A stretch of 64,000 nucleotides of DNA from Hyphomicrobiales bacterium (GTDB taxonomy: Bacteria; Pseudomonadota; Alphaproteobacteria; Rhizobiales; Rhizobiaceae), in NCBI GenBank assembly GCA_900471925.1, contig UCGV01000001.1, positions 124,001 to 188,000 of the forward strand. Reading direction: 5' to 3'. A model generated the notes under the pieces. That model worked only from the letters and a program-made list of their open reading frames with translations, made no database searches and was not told the origin of the DNA. Of this stretch, positions 7,891 through 17,057 are shown one piece after another. The translations under genes and the position numbers were made by a program. How positions within the stretch are numbered: position 1 is the first letter of the stretch; each line of letters begins with the position of its first letter.

Positions 7891-9696
7891 ATGTCTTTGG
7901 CTGCCAGCGTCGAACCGGGTGTCGTGCGTCGTTACGCCAGCGATCAGATCGTCACCCTTGCCAAACTCGTTATCGAAAATGCGTTTCAGCCGATCGTCGA
8001 AGCCGGCACCGGTACGGTATTCGGCTATGAATCCCTCATGCGCGGACAGGAGCGCATCGGGTTCGAGACGCCGATCGAAATCCTCGACGAAGCCCATGAA
8101 ACCGGCCAGCTCCTGCATCTTGAGCAGATGGTTGCCAGCCGCGCGCTGGCGAAATTCGCCACGCTCTCGAACTTCGCAACGGCCACGCTGTTTCTTAATC
8201 TCGACGTTCGCCTGATCCCGCATGGTCAGCGCCTCGTCGAAAGCCTGTTGCAGCAGTTGAAGACGGCGAACATTCCGGCGTCCTCCGTCTGCTTCGAATT
8301 CTCCGAGCGTTTCGACAATACCAGCGTACCGGAATTTGCCGATCTCGTTCTGCGGCTGCGCAAGGCCGGCTTCAAGCTGGCGATCGACGATTTCGGCGTC
8401 GGCCACGGTGAGATGAAGCTGCTCTGCGACTATTCCGTCGATTATCTGAAGATCGATCGCCATTTCGTCGCCGATATCGACCGCAGCCCGCGCAAGCGTC
8501 ACCTGCTGAAGAGCATCGTCAACATGGCTCACGTGCTCGGCACTCGCGTGATCGCTGAGGGCATCGAGACGGAAGCACAATTCATCGTCTGCCGCGATTA
8601 TGGTGTCGATCTCGTGCAGGGCTGGTTCATCTCCCGCCCTTCCACGCATCTCTCCGAACTCGTGCCGTCCTTCCCACATCTGCAGGAACTCGGCAAGAAC
8701 AAGGGCACCAATCAGTCGCTGGATGAAATCCTCATCCGCAAGCAGATTGAAATGCTGCCGACCGTTTACGAAAGCGATGCGATCGATACGGTCTTCGAAC
8801 TCTTCCGCCGCAATCCGCGCCAGGCTTATTTCCCGGTCCTGAATGCCAATGGCGAGCCGCGCGGCATCATCCACGAGCACCATCTCAAGGAATATATCTA
8901 CCAGCCCTTCGGCCGCGATCTTCTGAAGAACAAGGTCTATGAGCGCACCATCTCGCATTTCGTCGAGCGGGCGCCGATCGTCGGCCTCGACAGCGATGCC
9001 GATCAGCTGATGGCGATCTTCGCCAATATGGAAGGCAGCAACTGCCTGATCCTGACCGACAACATGCGCTATGCCGGTGTCGTCTCCGCTGCCTCGCTCA
9101 TCAAGGTCATCAACGAGAAGCAGCTGAAGACGGCGCAGGACCAGAACCCGCTGACCGGCCTGCCGGGCAACCGCGCTATCAGAGATTTCATGCGCCATTC
9201 CGGCCGCGACGGCGATGAAGCGCGCCATTTCTGCTATTGCGACTTCGACAATTTCAAGCCCTTCAACGATGCCTATGGCTTCCATCTCGGCGATCATGCG
9301 ATCTCGCTTTTCGCCGCGTTGATGCGCCGTTACTTCTTTGCCGAGCGCCATTTCCTCGGCCATGTCGGCGGTGACGATTTCTTCATCGGCGTCGTCGGCT
9401 GGGCGAAGGAGGAACTGACGGAAATCCTCGATCGCCTGATCAGCGATTTCCACGATGACGTTGTCGATCTCTACACCGATCAGGACCGCGCCGCCGGCCG
9501 TATCCGCGGTCACGACCGCGCTGGCGTCGAAGCCTTCTTCCCGCTCATGCGCTGCTCTATCGGCGTTCTGGAACTGCCGCAGGGTCTCGTCATCGACGAT
9601 ATCAACCGCGTCAGTGCCGAAATCGCTCATGTCAAATCCGGTGCCAAGGAAAGCGATGAAGGCTTGGTCTTCCATTCGCTGGGCGAGGCGAATTGA
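7891..9696 (+). CDS. EAL - CBS pair - GGDEF protein
   Basis: 601 residues from the ATG at 7891 (GGAG six bases upstream); an in-frame TTG at 7834 is possible but lacks a ribosome-binding site. Order: EAL domain (about 30-255), CBS-type region (about 270-405), GGDEF domain (about 430-600), the reverse of the usual GGDEF-EAL order. EAL signature residues are largely kept (YESLMRG, LFLNLD, FEFSE, IDDFG, YLKID, AEGIE, QGW), but loop 6 reads DDFGVGHGEM instead of DDFGTGYSS. The GGDEF site is GGDDF, with the metal-binding Glu replaced by Asp. Cyclic di-GMP hydrolysis is possible, synthesis doubtful; the CBS pair suggests nucleotide sensing. Cytoplasmic, no membrane segments. Confidence 0.88.
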   Translation: MSLAASVEPGVVRRYASDQIVTLAKLVIENAFQPIVEAGTGTVFGYESLMRGQERIGFETPIEILDEAHETGQLLHLEQMVASRALAKFATLSNFATATLFLNLDVRLIPHGQRLVESLLQQLKTANIPASSVCFEFSERFDNTSVPEFADLVLRLRKAGFKLAIDDFGVGHGEMKLLCDYSVDYLKIDRHFVADIDRSPRKRHLLKSIVNMAHVLGTRVIAEGIETEAQFIVCRDYGVDLVQGWFISRPSTHLSELVPSFPHLQELGKNKGTNQSLDEILIRKQIEMLPTVYESDAIDTVFELFRRNPRQAYFPVLNANGEPRGIIHEHHLKEYIYQPFGRDLLKNKVYERTISHFVERAPIVGLDSDADQLMAIFANMEGSNCLILTDNMRYAGVVSAASLIKVINEKQLKTAQDQNPLTGLPGNRAIRDFMRHSGRDGDEARHFCYCDFDNFKPFNDAYGFHLGDHAISLFAALMRRYFFAERHFLGHVGGDDFFIGVVGWAKEELTEILDRLISDFHDDVVDLYTDQDRAAGRIRGHDRAGVEAFFPLMRCSIGVLELPQGLVIDDINRVSAEIAHVKSGAKESDEGLVFHSLGEAN

Positions 9697-9774
9697 CGCC
9701 TTTGACACTTCCGGCCTTCCCAAGCCTCAGACCCTGATTTATCTCCAATACTTCGGAATAGGGAGAGCCGGGTC

Positions 9775-10773
9775 ATGTCATTGCCGTCGCATATGCGTTT
9801 TGTCGATCTGCCGTCTTTCGGCGGGCCGGAAGCGATGGTTATTGCCAGCCGACCGGTGCCGGCACCCGGCGAAGGCCAGATTCTGGTTCGTACCGAAGCC
9901 GTCGGCGTCAATCGGCCGGATATTTCACAGCGCCAGGGCAGCTATCCGCCGCCTAGGGATGCGAGCCCCATTCTGGGTCTTGAACTTGCCGGCGAGGTGG
10001 TCGCCATCGGCCCCGGCGTGACCGGTTATTCCCTGGGAGACAAGGTCTGCGGCCTCGCCAATGGCGGCGCCTATGCCGAATATTGCGTTTTGCCCGCCGG
10101 CCAGGCGCTGCCCTTTCCGAAGGGCTACGATGCAGTCAAGGCGGCAGCCCTTCCGGAAACCTTCTTCACGGTCTGGGCGAACCTCTTCCAGATGGCCGGC
10201 CTGACCGACGGCGAAAAAGTCCTGATCCATGGCGGCTCCAGTGGCATCGGCACCACTGCCATCCAGCTCGCCAAGGCTTTTGGTGCCGAAGTTTATGCGA
10301 CCGCAGGCTCGAAGGAGAAGTGCGAAGCCTGCGTGACGCTCGGCGCTAAGCGGGCGATCAACTATAAGGAAGAGGATTTCGCTGCGGTTATCAGTCGGGA
10401 GACCGGTCAGGGCGTCGATATCGTCCTCGACATGGTGGGCGCTGCATATTTCGAAAAGAATATCGCCTCGCTCGCCAAGGACGGCTGCCTGTCGATCATC
10501 GCCTTCCTGAAGGGCGCCGTGGCCGAGAATGTCAATCTCGCACCGATCATGGTCAAGCGCCTGACAGTGACAGGCTCCACCATGCGCCCGCGCACGGCCG
10601 AGGAAAAGAGGGCCATCCGCGACGATCTCCTCTCCGAAGTCTGGCCGTTGCTCGAAGCCGGCACGGTCGCGCCCGTCATCTACAAGACCTTCGCATTCGA
10701 AGACGTGGCCGCTGCCCACCGGCTGATGGAAAGCAGCAGCCACATCGGCAAGATCATGCTGAAGCTCGCTTGA
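9775..10773 (+). CDS. NAD(P)H quinone oxidoreductase (zinc-free MDR family)
   Basis: 332 residues, the length of the PIG3/QOR group of medium-chain reductases. An N-terminal GroES-like domain ([17 protein letters not shown] near residues 43-59) is followed by a Rossmann domain with the NADPH motif [17 protein letters not shown] (about 151-167). The zinc ligands of alcohol dehydrogenases are missing, as in quinone reductases. A GGGAGAG ribosome-binding site precedes the ATG. The stop overlaps the end of the convergent MFS gene by 20 bp. Cytoplasmic reduction of quinones or reactive enals is inferred from the family. Confidence 0.9.
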   Translation: MSLPSHMRFVDLPSFGGPEAMVIASRPVPAPGEGQILVRTEAVGVNRPDISQRQGSYPPPRDASPILGLELAGEVVAIGPGVTGYSLGDKVCGLANGGAYAEYCVLPAGQALPFPKGYDAVKAAALPETFFTVWANLFQMAGLTDGEKVLIHGGSSGIGTTAIQLAKAFGAEVYATAGSKEKCEACVTLGAKRAINYKEEDFAAVISRETGQGVDIVLDMVGAAYFEKNIASLAKDGCLSIIAFLKGAVAENVNLAPIMVKRLTVTGSTMRPRTAEEKRAIRDDLLSEVWPLLEAGTVAPVIYKTFAFEDVAAAHRLMESSSHIGKIMLKLA

Positions 10774-12178
10774 GCGAAAGCGCCGCGCCGATCGCGATCA
10801 GGCCCGGCAATGCCATGATGAGATAGAGCCAGAATGCCGCTGACAGTGCACCGGCAACGCCGCCGGGCTCGACCAGTCCGGCACCGTTGACGATGACGCC
10901 GGCAAAGGCGGCGCCGAAGGCGCTCCCGAGCGAACTCATGGTCGGGATGGCGGCGGAAGCCTTGTCCTGCTCGCTGTCTGGGACGAGTTTGAGAACTTTG
11001 GCGACCAGATGCGCCCAGCCGAGACCCACCCCTACACCCATCATGAACATGGCGATCGCCGCCGGCACGAGAATTGCCAGATGCGCCTCCGGGTTCTCGC
11101 GTGCAACAAAGACAGCAAGGATAGCTGTCGCGACAGCCTCGACCACACAGCCGATGACGATTGCGGCACTCGCCTTGGCACCGGTGAACGTGCCGCTAAA
11201 GAACGCGGCCACTGTCCATCCGAGCGCGACCAGCGCCACCAGATAGCCCGAGACCAGCGGCGTGACGTTGTGCAGGATCTGCAGGAAATAAGGAATGAAG
11301 ATGTCGCTGACCAGAACGAAGGTCAGGCCGAGCATCGTCAGATAGACGCGCGAGATCGGGTGGCTGAACGTGACCGCGCCCAACGGCAATAGGCGGTTGT
11401 TGCCGCGTCTCTCCAGCCAGAGCGTGAGGAGGACGGCGGCGATGGAGGTGGCAATCAGCACGATTTTTGCCGCCATCGACTCGATGGTCCCGGCGGTGCT
11501 GACCAGCAGGACCGCCGCAATCAGCAACCCGATCTGGAAGACCGGCGTCTTCATCTCCTCGCGGTCGTCCGCGGCTTGTGGCAACAGCCGTGGCGCCAGA
11601 ACGGCCATCAGTATGCCGAGCGGGACGAGAACCGCGAAGGCGTAGCGCCAGGCGCTATCATGGGCAAAGAAACCGCCGAGTGTCGGGCCGACCACTGTCG
11701 CAACGCCCCAGATCGCGGCATAAAGCGTCGATGCCTTGGACCAGAGCGGTTCGGGATAGACGAAGCGGATGAAGGCGTAACAGAGGGCGGCCAGCGCTCC
11801 GGTGCCGAAACCCTGCACCGTTCTGCCGATCAGCACCACAGGCATGGATGGCGCGATCGCACAGAGCAAGCTGCCGACTGCGAAGATCACGGCCGCGATG
11901 ATATATACACCTCGCAGGCCGATCGTCCGCGGCCGCATCGCCATGAAGATCGCGCCCAACACGGTGGCGGCGACAAAAAGCGTCGTGACCAGCGAAAACA
12001 GTTCCAACCCGCCGATATCGCGCACGATGCTCGGCGCGATCGTCGCGGTGATATAACTTTCGACAGCGGAAATCGTCATGCCACCGCCGAGCATCAGCGT
12101 TGCCGGCAGCAGTGAGGGAGAGAACATCTGGAAGACGGAGCTTGAAGAGCCGGATTGCCCCACGGCGGTTTCAGACAT
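10754..12178 (-). CDS. MFS transporter, DHA2-like drug efflux
   Basis: 474 residues from the ATG at 12178 ([10 protein letters not shown]); the frame is open to 12493 but that would run through the regulator's start. About 14 hydrophobic segments as in the DHA2 drug:proton antiporters, with [10 protein letters not shown] near the motif C position. An exporter for toxic compounds is likely; the substrate is unknown. It is divergent from a cysteine-containing HTH regulator whose 101-bp promoter gap carries repeated operator half-sites, so that regulator probably controls it. Its 3' end overlaps the quinone oxidoreductase gene tail to tail. Confidence 0.88.
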   Translation of the reverse strand: MSETAVGQSGSSSSVFQMFSPSLLPATLMLGGGMTISAVESYITATIAPSIVRDIGGLELFSLVTTLFVAATVLGAIFMAMRPRTIGLRGVYIIAAVIFAVGSLLCAIAPSMPVVLIGRTVQGFGTGALAALCYAFIRFVYPEPLWSKASTLYAAIWGVATVVGPTLGGFFAHDSAWRYAFAVLVPLGILMAVLAPRLLPQAADDREEMKTPVFQIGLLIAAVLLVSTAGTIESMAAKIVLIATSIAAVLLTLWLERRGNNRLLPLGAVTFSHPISRVYLTMLGLTFVLVSDIFIPYFLQILHNVTPLVSGYLVALVALGWTVAAFFSGTFTGAKASAAIVIGCVVEAVATAILAVFVARENPEAHLAILVPAAIAMFMMGVGVGLGWAHLVAKVLKLVPDSEQDKASAAIPTMSSLGSAFGAAFAGVIVNGAGLVEPGGVAGALSAAFWLYLIMALPGLIAIGAALSLKRASA

Positions 12179-12211
12179 GATCGATCCTTGCGTTTTTCCT
12201 GACCCAAGATT

Positions 12212-12278
12212 ATTTTCCAAGTTATAGGTTGGAAAATTGCATGAGCCTCGGATTAAAACAAGAGATAACTTGGAAAAT
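12212..12278. promoter_or_regulatory. Operator cluster between MFS and HTH regulator genes
   Basis: ATTTTCCAAGTTAT (12212-12225) recurs as its exact reverse complement ATAACTTGGAAAAT (12265-12278), and a third half-site TTGGAAAAT (12229-12237) forms a 9-bp inverted repeat with the first (spacer 8). The last copy touches the ATG at 12279. The arrangement fits a dimeric repressor that controls both divergent genes. The protein is not proven; the adjacent regulator is the obvious candidate. Confidence 0.7.
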
Positions 12279-12902
12279 ATGCGCCAGTCTCCCGTCAACC
12301 GTATCCTGATCCTGCTGAAGAGCGAAGGACCCCAGCTTGCTGCTGCCATTGGCGATGCACTCGGCATATCTGGCGAGGCCGCCCGCCAGCAGCTTGCCAA
12401 GATGACGGAAGAGGGCCTGGTGGAGCCGGTGACCGTTGCGCCCAAGGGCAGGGGGCGTCCGCGACAGCTCTGGCATCTGACAGCCGAGGGCAATCGCCAT
12501 TTCCCGGATGGTCATGCCGAGTTGACGGCGACGCTGCTGACGACACTTGTCGCGCAACTCGGCCCCGCAGCGCTCGATGCCGTTATCGCCGCCCGCGAAA
12601 ATGAGACGTTGCAGCGTTATCGCGACGAACTTGCCGGAGCGCCCGATCTTGCTGCCCGCGTCGAAGGACTGTCCGCAATCCGCAGCCGCGAAGGCTATAT
12701 GGCCGATAGCTGGCAGGAGGAGGATGGTTCATTGATATTGGTGGAAAACCATTGCCCGATCTGTGCAGCCGCAACCGTCTGTGCGGGTTTCTGCCGTTCC
12801 GAACTCGATACCTTCCGCAGTGTCCTCTCGGCCAAGGTCGAGCGTAGCGAGCATATCCTGCACGGCGCGCGCCGCTGCGCCTATCGCATCACACGGCTGT
12901 AA
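12279..12902 (+). CDS. HTH regulator with C-terminal cysteine cluster (SufR/COG2345-like)
   Basis: 207 residues from the ATG at 12279 (MRQSPVNRIL); an in-frame TTG at 12237 would start inside the operator cluster. An N-terminal winged helix (AIGDALGISGEAARQQLAKMTEEGLV, then wing KGRGRPRQLWHLT) is followed by a helical segment and a C-terminal domain with HCPIC, C, C and C residues (CPICAAATVCAGFC, later RRCAYRI). This is the layout of COG2345 regulators such as cyanobacterial SufR, where these cysteines hold an Fe-S cluster. It probably senses redox or iron state and represses the divergent MFS gene and itself. Confidence 0.82.
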   Translation: MRQSPVNRILILLKSEGPQLAAAIGDALGISGEAARQQLAKMTEEGLVEPVTVAPKGRGRPRQLWHLTAEGNRHFPDGHAELTATLLTTLVAQLGPAALDAVIAARENETLQRYRDELAGAPDLAARVEGLSAIRSREGYMADSWQEEDGSLILVENHCPICAAATVCAGFCRSELDTFRSVLSAKVERSEHILHGARRCAYRITRL

Positions 12903-12903
12903 T

Positions 12904-14115
12904 TCACGCCACTTGCCGCACGCGGCCGCTGCTTTCCATGTAAAGCAGGATTGCGATGGTGATGACGCCGGTTGCCGCACCGACGAAGGCGGTACCGGAA
13001 TAATCCGTAATCGCCGTTCCGAGCGCGAAGAGGCCGGCGGCGACACCGATGCCGATAAAGGTGTTGAGCGAGATCAGCGAGCTGCCAAGCCCCGGCCGGT
13101 CGGCAATCAGATCCTGCAGATAGGTGATCGGCAGGCTGAGGATGGCAGCCGCCCCGCAGGCATTGAGGCCGAGCAGCGCATAGAGCTGCCAGGGCGCGGT
13201 GGCAAAGCCGAGGAGCACCAGATAGAGGCAATAAAGGGCGCTACCGAAGGCCAGCACATGCACGGTCTGGAAGCGCCGCTGCACAAGCCCCCACATCATC
13301 ATGAACGGCATTTCGAGAAAGGCCGTGAGGCCCGAGAGAAAACCGACATCGACAACGGAACCGCCGATCGAATGCACGATGATGAGCGGCGCAACCATAC
13401 CGCTCAGCCGCTGCAGGCCGAGCAGCAGCGACATGACGAAGACGCGCAGGAAAACATCGGGTGCGAAGACCCGCTTCAACGAGACGAAGAAACCCGGCTG
13501 GTCCGGTACCCGCTCGCGCACCGGGCCGTTGCCGGGTGCAAAGAAGAAATAGAGGCAGAAGCAGATGAGGCTTGCGATGGCCGCGACGCCATAGGCCGGG
13601 GTCATCGATGGCGAAGTCACGAGCGCAAGCCCGACCAGCCCCGGCGCCACGGCCCAGGAGCCGGAGTAAAGTGCGCGCACCGTCGAGGTGATGGCAACCG
13701 CTTCGCTGCGGGCGAGCTGGTTGGTGCGGGCCCTGACACTCGCAAACAGCAGCGAGTAGGTGGAGTTGCTCATCGGCACGAGAAACAGAACCGAGAAGAT
13801 GAAGACCGAGGGATTGTGGATGAGCGCGATCGATCCGAAGCCGATCATGCCGGCAACCGAAAGGGCCAGCACCAGTGGCCGTCGCTCCGTCAGCCTGTCC
13901 GACCAGATGCCGAGAGTCAGGCTGACCGAGACGTTGACGATCGCTGCAAAGAATACGAGCGCCGAATAGGCGCCGTCGCTCATGCCAAGCTCGGTAATGC
14001 CGATGATCGACTGATAGGGAACCGTCGAGGCATAGGTGAAGGCGAGCGCCACCAGCGTGACGGTCGGGATGCGGATGCGGCTGTCGCGGATGATCGAAGA
14101 AAATGAGGATGGCAT
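12904..14115 (-). CDS. MFS transporter, SetA-like sugar efflux type
   Basis: 403 residues with 12 predicted transmembrane helices; LGIWSDRLTERRPLV after helix 2 is the MFS motif A region. The internal YSLLFASVRARTNQLARSEAVAITSTVRALYSGSWAVAPGLVG pattern resembles sugar efflux transporters of the SetA/SotA group, for which sugars or sugar-like molecules are exported. The substrate here is unknown. The start ATG is at 14115. Its stop lies one base from the stop of the convergent regulator gene. Confidence 0.82.
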   Translation of the reverse strand: MPSSFSSIIRDSRIRIPTVTLVALAFTYASTVPYQSIIGITELGMSDGAYSALVFFAAIVNVSVSLTLGIWSDRLTERRPLVLALSVAGMIGFGSIALIHNPSVFIFSVLFLVPMSNSTYSLLFASVRARTNQLARSEAVAITSTVRALYSGSWAVAPGLVGLALVTSPSMTPAYGVAAIASLICFCLYFFFAPGNGPVRERVPDQPGFFVSLKRVFAPDVFLRVFVMSLLLGLQRLSGMVAPLIIVHSIGGSVVDVGFLSGLTAFLEMPFMMMWGLVQRRFQTVHVLAFGSALYCLYLVLLGFATAPWQLYALLGLNACGAAAILSLPITYLQDLIADRPGLGSSLISLNTFIGIGVAAGLFALGTAITDYSGTAFVGAATGVITIAILLYMESSGRVRQVA

Positions 14116-14311
14116 GGCATGAGTCCTGATGCCCCACCATTAGCCTCATCGCGCCCACACGGAAAACGATAGTTTGCCGCACCTGCAGTCACTTCGTGTG
14201 ATGGTTGTTCAGATGCTGTGATCGGCCGGCTTGCGACGTAAATTCCATTGGCTTTCCGCGAATGAGGGTCTATGCCTGCAGTCTTCCTACCCACGATCCG
14301 GATTCTCGCCC

Positions 14312-15316
14312 ATGTCCAATCCCGTCCTCGTTGAAGTCACCAGAGGTTCGCTCGTCGAAAGCCGCCATCGCGGATCGGTCGCGGTTGTGGATGGTGATGG
14401 CCGGGTGGTCCTTTCTCTGGGTGATATCGAGCAGGGTGTCTTCCCGCGTTCGGCCTGCAAGGCCATGCAGGCGCTGCCGTTGATCGAAAGCGGCGCGGCG
14501 GATGCCTATGGCTTCGGCAACAAGGAACTGGCGCTTGCCTGCTCTTCTCATAGCGGCGAGGACGAACACGTGGCGCTCGCAGCCTCCATGCTGGCGCGTG
14601 CCGGTCGTGACGTTGAGGCGCTGGAATGCGGTGCGCACTGGTCTTCCGACCAGAAGACGCTGATCCACCAGGCCCGCACGCTGGAAAAGCCGACGGCACT
14701 CCACAACAATTGCTCCGGCAAACATTCCGGCTTCGTCTGCGCCTGCTGCCATCAGGGCATCGATAGCAAGGGCTATGTCGGTTACGATCACCCGCTGCAG
14801 CAGCAGATCCGCGATGCCATGGAAGGCCTGACCGGTGCCGCTCTCGGCCATGACAATTGCGGCACTGACGGCTGCTCCATCCCCAGCTATGCCGTGCCGC
14901 TGAAGGGGCTTGCCCACGGCTTCGCGAAGATGGCAACCGGCAACGGCCTTGGCGCCGAGCGCGCGAAAGCTTCCCGCCGCCTGTTCGAAGCCTGCATGGC
15001 CGAGCCTTTCTATGTTGCCGGAACCGGCCGCGCCTGCACGATCCTGATGCAGATCGCCCCCGGCCGCATCTTCTGCAAGACAGGTGCGGAAGGCGTTTTC
15101 TGCGCCGCCATTCCGGAGCAAGGCATCGCAATCGCGCTGAAGGTTGACGATGGCGCCGGTCGCGCCGCCGAGGCCACGATTGCCGCGACGCTTGCCCGTT
15201 TCTTCGAGAAAGGCGGCAAGGAGCATGAGGCACTGATGGCAATTGCCAGCAAGCCGCTGCATAACTGGAACGGCATCCATGTCGGCGATATCAGGGCGAC
15301 CGGGGCACTGGTCTGA
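14312..15316 (+). CDS. Class 3 (Rhizobium etli-type) L-asparaginase
   Basis: 334 residues from the ATG at 14312; the frame is open from 14231 but family members start at MSNPVLVEV. It hydrolyses asparagine to aspartate and ammonia. It does not look like the EcAII or Ntn-type enzymes but like R. etli ReAIV/ReAV. Residues matching the ReAV active site are present: S47 and K50 in PRSACK, S79 in CSSHSG, C134 and K137 in NNCSGKHSG (zinc/Lys site), and a Cys in GRACTIL. Cytoplasmic. No asparagine permease or aspartase gene adjoins, unlike the R. etli ansPAB operon, so the constitutive ReAIV type is more likely. Confidence 0.9.
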   Translation: MSNPVLVEVTRGSLVESRHRGSVAVVDGDGRVVLSLGDIEQGVFPRSACKAMQALPLIESGAADAYGFGNKELALACSSHSGEDEHVALAASMLARAGRDVEALECGAHWSSDQKTLIHQARTLEKPTALHNNCSGKHSGFVCACCHQGIDSKGYVGYDHPLQQQIRDAMEGLTGAALGHDNCGTDGCSIPSYAVPLKGLAHGFAKMATGNGLGAERAKASRRLFEACMAEPFYVAGTGRACTILMQIAPGRIFCKTGAEGVFCAAIPEQGIAIALKVDDGAGRAAEATIAATLARFFEKGGKEHEALMAIASKPLHNWNGIHVGDIRATGALV

Positions 15317-15466
15317 TTGCTGCCCAATCGCTGCATTGTTACGAATATAAGTTATAGAAAAATAAGAATTGTCTAATATATTTTGAGGCACGTCCGGCGG
15401 TCGGACATGTCTTTCGCCGTGACGGAGCGCGTGAATGCGTCTCCTCCGAAACGGTGAGGGCGGGAT

Positions 15467-16204
15467 ATGTTGGCAGGCCGCTATTTGTGGTGGATGCTGA
15501 CCGGCGTCACCCTGCTGATGTTCGTGACATTCTGCTTCGATTATTTCACCTGGCTCGCGTTGCAACTCTCCAATTGTATCGGTACGGCAGGCTCCTGCAT
15601 GCCGATGGTGCAGTTCATGTCGGATACGCTGAAACCTGCCGGCGTCTGGCTCGCAATCGCCATCCTCTTCGGCGCGGCCATGCTGCGGCTGAGCTATTTC
15701 TCGCTTTTGCTGCTCTGGGGGCCGGTCGTCGCTCTATGGTTTGTCGGCACCATGCCCTTTCTGCTGTTCATTGCGACAGCCGGGCGCCTGCAGTGGACAG
15801 CAATTTCACAGGCGCTTCCACTGGCCTTCCTGTTTCTTGCCGCCCTGCTTGTCTATCTTGCCATTCCCTTCGAGGAAGATGACAGCATACCCTTTGGCGT
15901 TTCTGCCTTATTGTACGGGATGATCTATGCGGCGGCCCTTTACGGCGCGCTTGCTGCTGTCGCGGATATGGGCTGGCTCTCCTGGGGGGTGGCGAAGGTC
16001 GCGGGCATGCCGATGCTCGCCGCCGTCATCGCAACAGTCCAGCCGCGCCTGCAGGAAGCGCTGACGCTCGGGTTCGGCAATGACCTGCCCGGAATCGTCG
16101 TCCTCGCCGTCTTCATCACCATGCTCTTCCTGAGTCTGCTGCCGCCTGGCCTGATACCGCCGCTGCGCCGCAAGCGGGTCAGGCTGCGGCAATTGCGACA
16201 TTGA
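15467..16204 (+). CDS. Integral membrane protein of unknown function
   Basis: 245 residues with about six or seven transmembrane segments (residues 7-27, 57-75, 80-105, 115-135, 145-165, 175-190, 205-225) and a basic C-terminal tail. I do not recognise the family. A GAGGGCGGG ribosome-binding site precedes the ATG. The 150 bp upstream are AT-rich and contain a short hairpin GTCCG-gcggt-CGGAC (about 15394-15408). The end overlaps the convergent DeoR gene by 26 bp. Confidence 0.7.
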   Translation: MLAGRYLWWMLTGVTLLMFVTFCFDYFTWLALQLSNCIGTAGSCMPMVQFMSDTLKPAGVWLAIAILFGAAMLRLSYFSLLLLWGPVVALWFVGTMPFLLFIATAGRLQWTAISQALPLAFLFLAALLVYLAIPFEEDDSIPFGVSALLYGMIYAAALYGALAAVADMGWLSWGVAKVAGMPMLAAVIATVQPRLQEALTLGFGNDLPGIVVLAVFITMLFLSLLPPGLIPPLRRKRVRLRQLRH

Positions 16205-16934
16205 GATCGGCATAGGGCTGCAGCCGTTCTGCCGGCATCTCCGCCGGCACGATCAGCCCCGCCACCTCATTGATCGCAAGCACCGGGCAGGGCGAGACGA
16301 GATCGAATTTCTCTGCGGTCAGCAGTACATGTGTTTCCGCCGAGCAGCGGGAGATATGCCGCTTGATCGCGGCTTCCTCGAAGTCGCCGGTTGAAAATCC
16401 ATGCACGGGATGAGCAGCCGTCACCCCGAGAAAGAAGGTATCCGGCCGCAGCGCCGAGATGGATGCCATCGCTACCGCGCCCGTCGCTACCATCGAATGC
16501 TTGTAGAGCTTACCGCCGCACAGGATCACCTCGGCACTCGGGTGATGCTCCAATTCTGCGGCGATGGTCGGGCTGTGGGTGGCGACCGTGAAGGCAATAT
16601 CGCGCGGCAGGTGGCGCGCCACTTCCGCTGTCGTCGTTCCCCCGTCGAGAAACACCATCTGCCCGGCCTTCACCATCTGCGCCGCCTTCGCGCCGAGCCG
16701 TGCCTTGACACCGGAGGCGACATCGCGCCGGGCGGTGAAATCCGGCAGGTCGGGGGCGATGGGCAATGCGCCGCCATGTACGCGCTTCAGGAGCCCTTCG
16801 CCAGCCATCTCCCTTAGATCGCGGCGGATCGTGTCTTCCGACAGTTCGAAATCCTCCGCCACGCGCTTGGCGATCACCTGTCCGTCGCGGCGCAGGATGT
16901 CGAGGATAAGAGCCTTGCGTTGGCTGGTCAGCAT
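16179..16934 (-). CDS. DeoR/GlpR family transcriptional regulator
   Basis: 251 residues from the ATG at 16934 (MLTSQRKALIL), the canonical DeoR start; the longer frame to 16997 has no support. N-terminal DeoR HTH (VAEDFELSEDTIRRDLREM, about 25-43, then GLLKRVHGGA). The C-terminal sensor domain has the isomerase-like fold with FLDGGTTT (about 92) and ILCGGKLY, which bind a phosphorylated sugar in this family. No sugar operon is next to it; it is divergent from a DUF4406 gene across a region with two repeated sequences that may be its operator. Confidence 0.92.
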   Translation of the reverse strand: MLTSQRKALILDILRRDGQVIAKRVAEDFELSEDTIRRDLREMAGEGLLKRVHGGALPIAPDLPDFTARRDVASGVKARLGAKAAQMVKAGQMVFLDGGTTTAEVARHLPRDIAFTVATHSPTIAAELEHHPSAEVILCGGKLYKHSMVATGAVAMASISALRPDTFFLGVTAAHPVHGFSTGDFEEAAIKRHISRCSAETHVLLTAEKFDLVSPCPVLAINEVAGLIVPAEMPAERLQPYADLNVAIAAA

Positions 16935-16958
16935 GAATGGTCCTGCATGAAAATCTAC

Positions 16959-17014
16959 GAAATATCGTGATTTTGCACGAATAGACTCGACAATCAAGAA
17001 ATATCATGCATTTT
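16959..17014. promoter_or_regulatory. Direct repeats in the DeoR/DUF4406 promoter gap
   Basis: GAAATATCGTGATTTT (16959-16974) and GAAATATCATGCATTTT (16998-17014) repeat at a 39-bp step, about four helical turns. DeoR-family repressors often bind direct repeats, so these are candidate DeoR operators. A further inverted pair CATGCA (17005-17010) / TGCATG (17027-17032) overlaps the second copy. Confidence 0.5.
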
Positions 17015-17057
17015 CAGGAAATCCCGTGCATGAAGCCGGGAGTTGATGGAGACGACA

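Noticed and set aside
7822..9723. A long open frame on the reverse strand opposite the EAL-CBS-GGDEF gene
   Set aside because: Low-complexity, acid- and alanine-rich translation with no family match. It is the shadow of a GC-rich gene that has strong domain evidence on the other strand.
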